Origin: Girardinichthys multiradiatus
Lineage: Eukaryota > Chordata > Actinopteri > Cyprinodontiformes > Goodeidae
DNA: 64,000 nt
NCBI RefSeq assembly: GCF_021462225.1
Contig: NC_061818.1
Span: forward strand, 20,967,978 to 21,031,977
Reading direction: 5' to 3'
Position 1 is the stretch's first letter; each line of letters starts with the position of its first letter. Both the position numbers and the translations under genes were made by a program. Shown in pieces: positions 43,226 through 54,609 of this stretch. The notes under the pieces are model-generated. The model had not been told where the DNA came from. It did not search any database and saw nothing but the letters and a program-made list of their open reading frames with translations.

Positions 43226-46077
43226 AATAAAAAATAAAAACTCACTCACTGATGAACACAAAAAATGAAGGGCATATTATATCTTATAATCTTAGTTTAT
43301 CTTACCCAGTTTTATAGATACAACATACAGTTTCAGTCAGCTTTGTATTTAATTCAAGTAACTAAAGTTTGTTTCAATTAACTCAAGTTTTCTCTATTTC
43401 AGTCCAGTCCAGTAATTCTGTTAAGGTTCATTTCATCTTATGTTAAGTTTGAGTCTAATTCAATCATTTTGAACCTGACTGGAAAAAGTCTAAACATCTG
43501 TTAAAATCTTTTTGTTTTACTATAGAGAACTGACCTAATATTATTATGGTAATGTTGAGGACTCTAATTTTTACATAACATGAAACAGACATTTATTTCA
43601 CAAAAACAGAAAGTCAAACACAGACATTTGGCCACATGAAAGTTTAAATAACCTGTTTGTAAAAGAATTAGGAAAAATTGAAGACAGATCTATGAACTTT
43701 CCTATAGTTATCAGTATTTTTAATACAGGTAGAACCTTTGCTATCTTTATATGATTTTTCGGAAAAGATTCTGGAAACCTTATTAAGATATAAATTTGGC
43801 AAAGATCATCAGAACATCAGACCTTTATTAGCGCTTTTAATGTCTCTCAAAGATGCATTACAATGAAATCAGTCATTCCCATTCACACACATTCACACAC
43901 TACTTACTTATTTCTCTGTCAGAGTAATTTTTATTTGCAAAGATTTGAACATAATTTGACTTCTATTATTCTTAAAATACACATTGTTTCCTCATAACCC
44001 CTTTTGTTTCCACAAGGTCTGTTTTGAACGCTTCAATTCTTTTTTTTTTTTTTTTATTCACCAAGAATCAATAAGGTGGTCTTAGTGGGTCCATCTTAAA
44101 GGTGTTATCTGTTGGGTGTCATGTTATCATTGTCAGGTCAGTGAGGTTCATAAGTCAGTCAGAACCTTGGTCATTTGTTCTGTGCTCATAATGTTTCATA
44201 GATCCAGCCTATGATTAGTCAGCAAAACGTCCACCTATAGGAGAAAAAATGATTGTTAATGAATGAGCTGCATTTCCTAGGAACACTGTCTTCCTCCTGG
44301 ATGAGCATCACCTGTTGAAAAACTTTCATCATTGTTTGTTTCACATATTCACTCACATCTTTATATTATATCAGTAGGTGAAGTTGTTAGTATCTCATGT
44401 AGACTGACATATACTGTTGCATTTGGAGAAGATCTCAGATTAAATAAACTTAGTTAGAGCTTCAATCCAGGTTCATTTTATGTCTGCAGACTTTAGCCAA
44501 TTTTTCTTTTCTTTCTTTTTTTTTTTATACATAAAGAGCAAGATTCAAAACATTTTCAAAAAGCAGATTGTGGCAGAATGTAAACAAAACTGCTTATTGA
44601 TTGACAAAATAACATTCAAGCACACAATCACCATATTAAAAGGCTCTACTTCTAGAGAATCACTAAACTTCTGGGGTCCGGTTTTGGCCCGCGGACCTTG
44701 AGTTTGACACATGCAGAGGTAGAGTTACAATTTTTTCAGACCTTTCAGCAGAGACAGGCTTCTGCTGTTTGCAGAAGTTTTATCTTTGTTTTCAGGCAGC
44801 TGCATCTCTTTGTCAAGAATCAAAAATCAAGAATGCACACAATCTGGGCCAAATATGGAATTATTTCCCTGTAAAATGAATCTTTTGCATTTTATCATGA
44901 TATTGTTGGTAGTATAACACCATAGAATGATTTTTAAAGCACCTGTTTCTCACTAATACTTGCCTACAAAATCTTTTACTCTCAGATTACTTCTTTAACA
45001 ACATTCTGTTCTCTCTTCTCTAGTCATTGTTCACTGGGTTGTCCAGTTGGACAGTTTCCATGTTGTCCACATTGTCACCTCCTCTTTTAACTTCTTTTAC
45101 CACGTCCTCTAAAACCACCTCTTAGTCTTTATAATTTGGGGCTACCTTGGTATTCTAAACTGGGATGGGTGGCAGTCCGCCCCCCCCTTTATTTGTTTTC
45201 AGTTAAGCTGAAAGTTTTTTTTTCTGTGCTTTTCTTAAGGCCTCAGTATTATGGCTGTCAGTTAAAAGCTGCTCTTATTGTTGTTTTTTTTTAATTCATC
45301 TTTTTGTTTTAATCTGTTTATCAACTGTGAGCACTCAGGGACTGAAAAGTCCCCTTTGAAATTATAATCTGGCAAGGTTTTTTATTGTCTCTTGAATCTT
45401 TTAAATGCATAATCTCCAGTTTAAGATCCCCGTGTAGTTTTAGGATTTCAGTGATAATTAAGTTACCTGAAAATCCGTATTTTTATGCCATCGTGTACAT
45501 ATTTCTGTTAAATCAGAGCTTTTTCTCTGTTCTTTCCCCATTGTTCTTTGTTATTTTTCTCTTTTTAGTTTTCATTATTGCTAATTTTAGATCCCCTTGT
45601 AATTTTAAGACATCCTTTGTATCTAATTTGCCCAAAAACCCATGTTTTTTATTTTTTATTCCATCTATGACAGATCATACCTGCTCCTTTTACATAGTTC
45701 TCCATAAACTTTACCTCCCCTTCTAAGTCAATTAGTTTACTTTGTTTCTCTTTACTTTGCCCCTTTCCCATTTTGAACTAGATTTAGATCCAGTATGTTT
45801 TTTAATACCTGGTGTATTCTAAATACTGGATTTATGTATTTGAAAACAGGATGGTGATCAAGAAGTCAGTTGTGGTAAAATCCACTTCAACCCTGTTCAG
45901 GTGGGATTTTCTTGCCTACAAGCATCCACAAAGGCTCACCATTTACTATTTGTTTTCAGTTTATATGAAAGGTAAGGACCTAATGGTCATTACGATTCCA
46001 TTCACTCTTCCACACGTTTTTCAGTCACACTTTTTTACGCGTTTTACTCTTACTGTAATTACTTTCACAAAAACATA
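43226..46077 (-). pseudogene. gag: ERV-2 internal region: decayed gag, RT and protease lost
   Basis: AT-rich with no long frame. On the minus strand around 45280-45370 a short open piece reads DYNFKGDFSVPECSQLINRLKQKDELKK, a coiled-coil stretch plausible for Gag. An imperfect repeat of a GFxGxL...LKLxGDLKLxI segment at 45400-45490 and 45590-45660 suggests tandem-duplicated helices. A GR-rich patch, RLRGGFRGRGKR, lies at about 45080-45130. Stops interrupt everything. T tracts at 44040-44056 and 44515-44526. Confidence 0.4.
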
Positions 46078-46267
46078 ACAGAGGACTCCGCCGTCCTGTG
46101 TAGAGTTTAATTAGTCTATTTCAACTAAGGGAGTCTACCCTCCTGCGGAATTTAACTGTCTATTTTAGTTCAACAGAGGACTCCGCCGTCCTGTGTAGAG
46201 TTTAATTAGTCTATTTCAACTAAGGGAGTCTACCCTCCTGCGGAATTTAACTGTCTATTTTAGTTCA
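46078..46267 (-). repeat. 95-bp direct duplication in ERV-2 leader
   Basis: Two tandem copies with period 95 (GAGGACTCCGCCGTCCTG at 46081 and 46176), identical by eye. It lies between the primer-binding site and gag, the region that in retroviruses holds the splice donor and packaging signal. Confidence 0.9.
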
Positions 46268-46510
46268 CCTGATAGTGTCTAGAATTGTCAGGGTTTCTCT
46301 ATACTGTACTATTTTAGGTCATTTGCATTTCATCACTCATTCCTTTTAAATGAAAGACCTACTCACTGGTTCTCTGTGTCCTCGGGAGTACCGTCAGCCG
46401 TCAGACCCCAGCCTGTCAGGGAGGGACCAGTCCCGGAAAGGGTATTAGTACTGTGGCCACAGGTTTGTCTGGAATCTCACTCACCCACTGGGATCGTCAA
46501 GCGTCTTGGT

Positions 46511-46528
46511 CTCCGGCTCGAAGGACCA
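46511..46528 (-). other. ERV-2 primer-binding site, tRNA-Tyr type
   Basis: On the minus strand TGGTCCTTCGAGCCGGA, four bases from the LTR, matches the complement of the vertebrate tRNA-Tyr 3' end over 17 bases (one mismatch at position 18). Confidence 0.75.
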
Positions 46529-46532
46529 TTTA

Positions 46533-46908
46533 TGTTAGGTTTAAACACCAAACACTTTCACAATTCTGCACAAAGAAAGACACAGAGAAGTTAGTTCATT
46601 TTAACCTGCAGGTGAGAGTGTTTTCAGAGGCTGCTCAGTTACAATCCTCCACCAACACTCTGAAACAGCCCCTGCTCCGTCTGCCTTTTATTCATAAGAG
46701 AAGAGGCCCTGGTTACAGAATGTTCCAAGCACAAAACAGGGAGAGATGCACACTCATAATGATTAGAAACAGCTACACCGACAGAACGTTCTAGAACATC
46801 CTGTCTCTATCTTGCAGCTCTTGTACATATAAGATATAATCACTCTGAACAGCAAGCTTCACTTCTATTAAAGTTAAAACATATATAATCATTAAATTAA
46901 CCCTAACA
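46533..46908 (-). repeat. ERV-2 5' LTR (376 bp)
   Basis: Matches 39271-39646 throughout by eye. Ends TGTTAG/CTAACA; followed by GTTTT target duplication. Confidence 0.95.
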
Positions 46909-46989
46909 GTTTTCGATATTCCAGATGTATACTTAAATTCAGCAGCTAATACAGCATCATTTCCCTCTGGGGTTATTGATGTATTCTGA

Positions 46990-47460
46990 ATCATGAATCA
47001 GAGTCCAGACCACAATCTGTTCAAGGAGGCTCTTAGCATCTATCTTGACTCTCAGTAGGTTCTCTTACCAGATAATGTCTTGTTTTTCAATAGGTTGTGC
47101 TTTTGGGATAGCAGCATCAGAGGCAGAGACTTAAAAACGCTCAACACAATGATAAAAATGGCTGGTTATGTTCTGGTGGGCTGCTCCGGAAACCTGTGGA
47201 GATGATGATTATGATTCTTCAAATGAAGAATCCTCATTCTGAACGAAAAGAGGACCCGGAGCATCCTCTTAATGAGACTATCATACAACAGCAGTGTTTT
47301 AAGTCTGAGGCTTCTTCAGATCTGCTCTAATCCTGACTGTTACAGAAAATCCTTACTGCCCACGGCTATTACCATCTACCGCAACTCTTTGAAAAAACTG
47401 TATGAGTGACATTTAATTTTCCTTTGGTATCAATAAGGGATTTTTTAATTTAAGTTTAAT
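46990..47460 (+). pseudogene. LINE 3'-end relic
   Basis: Near 47338-47410 the plus frame reads CYRKSLLPTAITIYRNSLKKLYE and stops. That is the C-terminal end typical of L2-like fish LINEs, followed by TTTTCCTTTGGTATCAATAAGGG, an eroded form of their 3' tail. Earlier sequence is decayed. Confidence 0.6.
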
Positions 47461-47489
47461 TGAGGTGAATGAACATAAGAGCATGTTAA

Positions 47490-48165
47490 AAAAAACAAAG
47501 ACTTAGACCCCAGGGCACATCACTCCCCAAGCAGGCCTGACAGAGCCCATGGATCTAGACCTCAGCAAGCAGCCACCTGGAGTGAGCTGGCACACACCAA
47601 AGCATCCAGCCTCAGACACCGACAACCACAAGTACACCAGCGGGCAGAGACACCAGGAGAGGGAGCAGCCTAAGACCTAACCTGACACAAAAACAGGCAC
47701 ACAAAGTTACAATCACACATTCCCATTCTCATGCATACACATGAAAACACTCACACCCATGCACCCAACGTAAAGATGCAAAACAAAGGACATTATACAT
47801 TCACTCACACTCCTCATACATACTCTATACTCCCAGGTCCAGGTGCCGATACCCGATAGGGGCAATCAGCCTGGAGGTGGTCCCCTTCCCTCTGGGGTGG
47901 AGACAGGCAGACCACCCCAGTACCAGCCTGAACTAGTGTCGGCACTGCCCAATCCCGAGCGACCCCGGCCCGGCCCTGATCCCCCTGCCCTGACCCCAGT
48001 CACCAACGATCCCCATCTGGAGAGGGGGCCATGTACAAAAGAGGGGTCTACCTGGTCCAAACGAGCCCATCAACCAGAGCTGCCACAGGATGAAACAGTC
48101 CCGACCCCTTCAATGAATTCTATATGGGTGTGCTCTGTCATGGTGGTGTTCTGTGTGTCCACTGC
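47490..48165. repeat. GC-rich, CA-rich interspersed repeat, unclassified
   Basis: Starts with an A tract, then CCC-rich sequence with CACACTCATGC and many CACAC blocks, then a Pro/Gly-coding-like GC patch at 47850-48100. Its open frame 47843-48169 is compositional, not a recognisable protein. It resembles 3' regions of L1-like fish LINEs, but I cannot confirm this. Confidence 0.35.
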
Positions 48166-48169
48166 ATGA

Positions 48170-49849
48170 AAATCAATTAAACTTGATTTTCCCACAGTCT
48201 TCTATTAGATCGTTCCTGTTGTTTATGAGATATTTCATTTAAAATCAAGGATCATTTTTGTATTTTCACGGTTGAACAATGCCAGATGTGGAAAGCCACA
48301 AAATGTCTTCTAATGTTAGATGTAGTTAGAACACATAACCACGGCTCTCTGCTTGGGAAAGATAAGACATATTCTTTAATACAAGTTTGTAAAATTAAAT
48401 TTGAGCTGGAAAAATTGCCTATCATAGTCAGCAAACAGAAATCTGACACTGCAAATCGGCCAAATTGCTTTTTCATTCACACTTTGTAAAATTGTGAGTG
48501 ATAACGTGATTTGATATGCCCAGGATGGGTTGAGAGATAAAGCGCTTTCTTCTTTTTTCTTAATTTGACCTCTTTTCCCCCGTACCAGTTTTCATTAAGT
48601 AAAGAAACATATATAAAACACTTTGCTAAGAATGGATTTATTTAGCCATCTAGTGACTTATTTAATAATTTTAATCTGTATTACACTGTATGACAATGCA
48701 GCATGTTTTTTTTCTATTCAGACTTGCACAATGATCTCTGTTGTACTGCTAATAAGCTACTTATAGCTTATATGATTTATTTATATAAATTTATATAATT
48801 TATTGCACATTTTCTTAACTTCTTGCACCAACTAACACTTGCATGCTGTAATGCTGATAACAATAATGATAATAATAATGCTGATAAACCTCTGTTGGAA
48901 AGAAGATTTTATCAGGTTCAGCTGCCCCCAATTCTGAAGATTCCGCTCTATCACCTTAATTCTTGAATCCCCTTTCCTCTCCACTCTGACAATTTTGTCC
49001 CATCTCCTTAATAACAAGTCATTCTTTCCCTTTCTACCATCTTCCTGCACCTTGGTGACTCTACATGTCTTATTTTTTCCATCTCCCTATGGTTCTGGTT
49101 CTTTCTTCCTTTACTGTGCAGCTGGATCTCTCACTGTTTTCCTTCCTCAAGCCTGTCCCAGACCGAAGGCCTTGCCAATTAATGGCTGTCATGTTTGCTC
49201 TCTGCTGGAGCTGCCGTAAGTGGTGCAGACAATTTGTATTACAGAGGGTCCATCACAAGCATGGCTGAGCTGGGTGATGGGGCCTGTCTGCGCTAATAGG
49301 CTGTGAATGGAGAGGCCGTAGACCCTAAGCACAACATAACCGGGAGGCTTAAGTTGGTTTTTCAAAAAAACCAAATCCTCGTGCTCGGGACAAAAAAGGT
49401 AGCCAGCTTGCAAGACAAAGCGTGAAAAAGGCAAGTGATTTGCTGTATGCTTCTTGTTCCTTGCTTGTGCCTCTGCCTTGCAGACCCTCTGCTGTTTTAA
49501 GTTCTGCAGATCACCTGTCATTACTCAGGCTGACAGGGCCTGTCTCATCACCTTTGTAGAAGGACAAAGAAAAAAACAAAGGATAAAAGACCACATCCAC
49601 ATGTTGTGTGACTGCATGCATTCTTTGCAGGAACCATAGTAAAAGGTTGCAGTTTGATTGTGCAGAATGCAAGGATACTGAAAATAACTGATATAATATG
49701 TACAGAATGTGATATAAAATAAGGACATGTTGTTATACTATGAATAACAGTGCTCTGTTTTTTGCTTTTTTGTTACAGTCAAGTGATAACCTGAGTAAAC
49801 ATAAAATGCAGCTTCCAAATTATAATCTTGATTAATGGAAAAAAGCTAT
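48170..49849. other. Non-coding stretch
   Basis: AT-rich with AATAATGATAATAATAATG simple sequence at 48863-48880. No coding, RNA or repeat family identified. Confidence 0.4.
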
Positions 49850-50214
49850 GCAAATCAACCTGGCTTTATGTCATAAAGTAATTCTCTAAACCTAATAACA
49901 GGTTGTGCAACCCTTGGTGGCAAAAACTGAAATCAAGTGTTTGTGTTAACTAACAGTGAGTCATTCAGTGGAGTCAGTAGTGGAGAACATTTTGCCCACA
50001 TTTCTTTGCAGAATTGTTTTATTTCAGCCACATTGGAAGACACTCCAATCAAACAAAACCTCTCTTTATTGGGAGCCATTCAGAGGAGAACTTCATGGTG
50101 TCCTTTGGATCACTGTCATGCTGCATACCTCAGATGCATTTGTGCTTTAGGCCATGGACTGATGACTGGAAATCCTCCTTTCTGGTAAAGAGCAGAATTC
50201 ATGGTTCCATTATA

Positions 50215-51824
50215 CAGGTCGTTCTCAAAAAATTAGCATATTGTGATAAAGTTAATTATTTTCTATAATGTAATGATGAAAATTTAATATTCATATATTT
50301 TAGATTCATTGCACACTAACTGAAATATTTCAGGTCTTTTATTGTCTTAATACGGATGATTTTGGCATACAGCTCATGAAAACCCAAAATTCCTATCTCA
50401 CAAAATTAGCATATTTCATCCGACCAATAAAAGAAAAGTGTTTTTAATACAAAAAACGTCAACCTTCAAATAATCATGTACAGTTATGCACTCAATACTT
50501 GGTCGGGAATCCTTTGGCAGAAATGACTGCTTCAATGCGGCGTGGCATGGAGGCAATCAGCCTGTGGCACTGCTGAGGTCTTATGGAGGCCCAGGATGCT
50601 TCGATAGCGGCCTTTAGCTCATCCAGAGTGTTGGGTCTTGAGTCTCTCAACGTTCTCTTCACAATATCCCACAGATTCTCTATGGGGTTCAGGTCAGGAG
50701 AGTTAGCAGGCCAATTGAGCACAGTGATACCATGGTCAGTAAACCATTTACCAGTGGTTTTGGCACTGTGAGCAGGTGCCAGGTCGTGCTGAAAAATGAA
50801 ATCTTCATCTCCATAAAGCTTTTCAGCAGATGGAAGCATGAAGTGCTCCAAAATCTCCTGATAGCTAGCTGCATTGACCCTGCCCTTGATAAAACACAGT
50901 GGACCAACACCAGCAGCTGACACGGCACCCCAGACCATCACTGACTGTGGGTACTTGACACTGGACTTCTGGCATTTTGGCATTTCCTTCTCCCCAGTCT
51001 TCCTCCAGACACTGGCACCTTGATTTCCAAATGACATGCAGAATTTGCTTTCATCCGAAAAAAGTACTTTGGACCACTGAGCAACAGTCCAGTGCTGCTT
51101 CTTTGTAGCCCAGGTCAGGCGCTTCTGCCGCTGTTTCTGGTTCAAAAGTGGCTTGACCTGGGGAATGCGGCACCTGTAGCCCATTTCCTGCACACGCCTG
51201 TGCACGGTGGCTCTGGATGTTTCTACTCCAGACTCAGTCCACTGCTTCCGCAGGTCCCCCAAGGTCTGGAATTGGCCCTTCTCCACAATCTTCCTCAGGG
51301 TCCGGTCACCTCTTCTCGTTGTGCAGCGTTTTCTGCCACACTTTTTCCTTCCCACAGACTTCCCACTGAGGTGCCTTGATACAGCACTCTGGGAACAGCC
51401 TATTCGTTCAGAAATGTCTTTCTGTGTCTTACCCTCTTGCTTGAGGGTGTCAATAGTGGCCTTCTGGACAGCAGTCAGGTCGGCAGTCTTACCCATGATT
51501 GGGGTTTTGAGTGATGAACCAGGCTGGGAGTTTTAAAGACCTCAGGAATCTTTTGCAGGTGTTTAGAGTTAACTCGTTGATTCAGATGATTATGTTCATA
51601 GCTCGTTTAGAGACCCTTTTAATGATATGCTAATTTTGTGAGATAGGAATTTTGGGTTTTCATGAACTGTATGCCAAAATCATCCGTATTAAGACAATAA
51701 AAGACCTGAAATATTTCAGTTAGTGTGCAATGAATCTAAAATATATGAATGTTAAATTTTCATCATGACATTATGGAAAATAATTAACTTTATCACAATA
51801 TGCTAATTTTTTGAGAAGGACCTG
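50215..51824 (-). mobile_element. Tc1-like transposon copy 3 (1610 bp), inside an older Tc1 relic
   Basis: TA at 50213-50214 and 51825-51826. Left inverted repeat has several changes (CAGGTCGTTCTCAAAAAATT, GTAATGATG) against the right one, but both ends keep the CAG start and inner repeat. Confidence 0.96.
50492..51496 (-). CDS. Tc1-like DD34E transposase, intact
   Basis: 334 residues, same start context and length as copy 1. Paired-like N-terminal domain (HTH at ~7-46, GRKKCGRKR at 49-57, HTH at ~60-115) and complete catalytic triad D148 (FSDES), D238 (FQHDLAPAH), E273 (PIENLW). No stop, frameshift or catalytic change; differences from the other copies include Gln for Arg at about 75 and Ser for Arg at 162 (GASVWRK). 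Of four copies here only this one is predicted competent. Confidence 0.95.
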   Translation of the reverse strand: MGKTADLTAVQKATIDTLKQEGKTQKDISERIGCSQSAVSRHLSGKSVGRKKCGRKRCTTRRGDRTLRKIVEKGQFQTLGDLRKQWTESGVETSRATVHRRVQEMGYRCRIPQVKPLLNQKQRQKRLTWATKKQHWTVAQWSKVLFSDESKFCMSFGNQGASVWRKTGEKEMPKCQKSSVKYPQSVMVWGAVSAAGVGPLCFIKGRVNAASYQEILEHFMLPSAEKLYGDEDFIFQHDLAPAHSAKTTGKWFTDHGITVLNWPANSPDLNPIENLWDIVKRTLRDSRPNTLDELKAAIEASWASIRPQQCHRLIASMPRRIEAVISAKGFPTKY

Positions 51825-52290
51825 TATACAGCAACTTGTCCAGGTCCTGAAGCATCAGTGAAGCCCCACACCACCAACAGGTATGACTGCCGGTTTGACT
51901 TTTCTTTACTGACATGCTGTGTTAGTTTAAAACCAGATGTAATGAGACACACATCCTCCAAAAGTTCCACTTATGTCTCATCACTTTTTGGCAAATGTGA
52001 GACGGCCTTTGTTTTCTTTATGGTCAGCAGGGGTTTTTGCTTTAGAACTCTCCAACAGATGCCATTTCTGTCCAGTCTCTATTTCTTATTGTTGAATCAT
52101 AAACAGTGACTTAACTGAGGCAGGTGAGGTGCAGTGCTTACGATGTTCTGCGTCGTTTTGTGACCTCCTGGATGAGTTGTTGATGTGCTCTTGGAGTAAT
52201 GTTAGTAGGCCAGCCTTTTCTTGGACGGCTTTTCACTGGTCTGTTTTCTCCATTTGTGGATAATAGATCTCTCTGTCATGATCCATATGT

Positions 52291-52886
52291 TTTGGTGTGT
52301 TTTTTTTATTTATTTATATTTAGTCTCTGATCGTTACTGGGTGGTTTATTACTATTGTTAACGTCTTGCCAAATGACATCATTCCTTTGTGTTGAGTTTC
52401 TTACTTATCTCTTGTGCTATGTTCCGTGTCTATTTTTGTTTACACTATAGTTAGTATTAGGCTTTTATTAACACTGTAAATGAGGTTACGGCATTTGTAA
52501 TACAACAGACAATACTTGTTCGGTGGGACTGTTTCTTGATGACATTAATGGTATTGGCACCAATCCTTAATTATTTACGGGTCCTACAGAGATATAAAGC
52601 TTTGCTCACAGAATGTCTCTAGACAGACCTTCCACAGCTGTCCTTTTTGTCCCATATTGACTATCTTGTTTGTTCACGGGCACTTTTGTACTGCATCTTC
52701 ACAAGTGGCTTTTAACACGACAGAGAGCCAAGAGTTTGTGGGAAAGATTAGACGATCTGCATAATTTCAAATTACAAGTAATATAGGAAGTGATTGGATT
52801 CAGTCAAGCAGTAAGTGAAATGACACAATTTGTTATTTCACGTGTCTCCAAATGAATGATTCATCACCAAGTTGTGAGTGTGTGTG

Positions 52887-52932
<46 letters not shown>

Positions 52933-53635
52933 ACAGCACTGAGTGTGAGCATGGTGAGAGCATGTGATAAACTAAGGAAGGTCATCACAGCTTGTGTTTT
53001 CATTTTTTTTAGACTTTAGCAGTTTAGTAACACTCCACCATGACTGGTATGTGTACAGAACAATTATTATTTTTGTCAAAATGGCCCAGATTTCAGAGGA
53101 TTTTAATTAGTATATCTATCTATCTACATATTATCTATTGCTGGATTCAGTGTCACATAACATGTTTCTACCACAAATGGCCTTGTCTCTTCGGGGGCAA
53201 AGTGGATGCTGTGGTTTAAATAGGAATCATTGCAAGTTCTTGGTTATCTGGTGCAAAACAATTGCAAATTAGGAAAAAATGTGTTTTGCACGTTTTAAAT
53301 GTTCTTTTTAAGGTCCTGCCAGACAAGACAATTATATGGCGTAGCTGCTAGTCGCTGAGTGGCAAAGTTATATGGAAAAAAACTTTCCCTGAATAATGAG
53401 TCCAAAGTCTGACACTTCAGTGTGCCTTTATAAAGTTATAGATTTAAAGCTAGAGTAGGTTTCATATAAGAAACTTCACTGAATTTCCATGTGATCTAAA
53501 AATAACTAATAATCTCATTCTAAATAATAAAATAAATACCTTTTCATAAATTGCAACACATAAAAATATACTTTCTAAAATTGCAAGAACGCATAAAAAA
53601 GAATACCTCAAACATCTCATACCTCTTTAAACTGG
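52291..53635. other. Non-coding stretch with microsatellite
   Basis: Contains (GT)n at about 52888-52928 and a short (TATC)n at 53113-53127. No gene, RNA or named repeat seen. Confidence 0.45.
52888..52928. repeat. (GT)n microsatellite
   Basis: About 20 uninterrupted GT units after a short imperfect start. Confidence 0.97.
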
Positions 53636-53639
53636 CTGA

Positions 53640-54600
53640 AATATGGGCAAATATGGCCCAAATCTGATTTTTTGGGGGTCAAGTGACCAGGTCAGACTTT
53701 TTAGAACAAGTGTGAACGCTCATATCTGGCCTACATCTGACTTTGTCAAATCACATTTGAGCTACATTCATATATGGTCCTGAATTCGACTCGTATCTAA
53801 TCTTTTGAAATGTGACTCCAGTGGGAACGACTAAGGTGCGTTAGATGTGACTTTGACGTCACTTTCAATCGCATTCGGCACAATTTTGCGCCACCCAGCG
53901 TGAAACGGTAGCAGTTAGCAAAATAGTACTGCACAGTGGAGAGACAGCGAGACGTTAGAGCTCATTAATAAACAAAAATAAAACTTTATTCAAGCCTAAT
54001 TGAAAGGCTCATAGGAACCGTCTGGATGCGGGACGTAGTTTGTATTGAAAAATGCATGTGCAACCGTTCAAACAGAGGACTTTAAAATGCTATCGAGGTT
54101 ACCGAGCACTTGATGATCTGCCCCTGCTGCAGTCCGATACACTGGATTGCATCAAGTATTCTGCCCGTGGAGTTGAGAGAGAGGTGCTGACATATATAAT
54201 TAAAAGATGCCCTCGACATGATAAAGTTCTGACTGGGTCTCTGTAAAGTTGCCTGCCCCACCATTGCTGGCTGTCTCCGCATCCAAACAGTTGGTTGTGC
54301 TGAATTGGCAGTCAGATCTCTCTAAAACGGAGAGTTTCCATTTTTTCACCTGTTTCCCACACAGCACCTGCTGACAATAAATGGCTTCTGTTGTGCACTG
54401 AAACCATAACACCCATTTCTCCGTGTTTACTGTTGTGCTGGGCTTGATGACGCTCGTATTGTTCTTATGCGCATGCGGGTCAATTTTGAGCCGGAACATT
54501 TTCAAAGTAATGTGGACGGCCACACCAAAAAAAAAAACAGATTCCTGAAATAAATTGGATTTTAGCATTAAGACCTGCAGTGTGAACATATTTGTTCCTA
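53640..54600 (-). pseudogene. PIF/Harbinger-like transposon relic
   Basis: On the minus strand, 54282-54082 reads FIMSRASFNYICQHLSL, like the N-terminal part of HARBI1-type transposases (F-x-M-S-R-x-F-x-Y-x-C). The flanks contain TGTGAACG/TGTGAACA and GATTTTTTGGGGGTCA / ATTGGATTTTAG stretches suggestive of eroded subterminal repeats. No catalytic region is readable. Boundaries approximate. Confidence 0.55.
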
Positions 54601-54609
54601 CATGGCATC

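Larger units (their letters stand above)
39271..46908 (-). mobile_element. ERV-2 provirus, gamma-type Env, LTRs apparently identical
   Basis: Minus-strand provirus of 7638 bp: 5' LTR 46533-46908, primer-binding site, duplicated leader, decayed gag, RNase H fragment, integrase, env, polypurine tract and 3' LTR 39271-39646. Target duplication GTTTT (39266-39270, 46909-46913). The two 376-bp LTRs show no difference by eye, so integration is recent, yet protease, RT and most of gag are absent or unreadable. Confidence 0.93.
49850..52290 (-). pseudogene. Tc1-like transposon relic, split by Tc1 copy 3
   Basis: Left part 49850-50212 and right part 51827-52290 belong to one decayed minus-strand Tc1-type transposase of a second family. 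Recognisable DNA: TTTGCAGAATTGTTTTATTTCAGCCACATTGGA (split across 50007-50039), AGAGCAGAATTCATGGTTCC (50190), then after copy 3 CAGCAACTTGTCCAGGTCCTGAAGC (51829), GTGACCTCCTGGATGAG (52160) and TCCATTTGTGGATAATAG (52250). The sequence breaks cleanly at the TA flanking copy 3. No open frame. Confidence 0.8.

Noticed and set aside
45385..45726. 113-residue hydrophobic plus-strand frame
   Set aside because: Antisense to the decayed gag coiled-coil region; composition effect of T-rich DNA.
46078..46267. CRISPR-like direct repeat
   Set aside because: Only two 95-bp copies with no spacers, in a retroviral leader of a vertebrate genome.
47843..48169. 108-residue Pro-rich plus-strand frame
   Set aside because: Low-complexity GC-rich repeat with no motif; most likely LINE 3' sequence.
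54052..54246. Short plus-strand frame as a gene
   Set aside because: Antisense to the Harbinger-like frame and lacking motifs.
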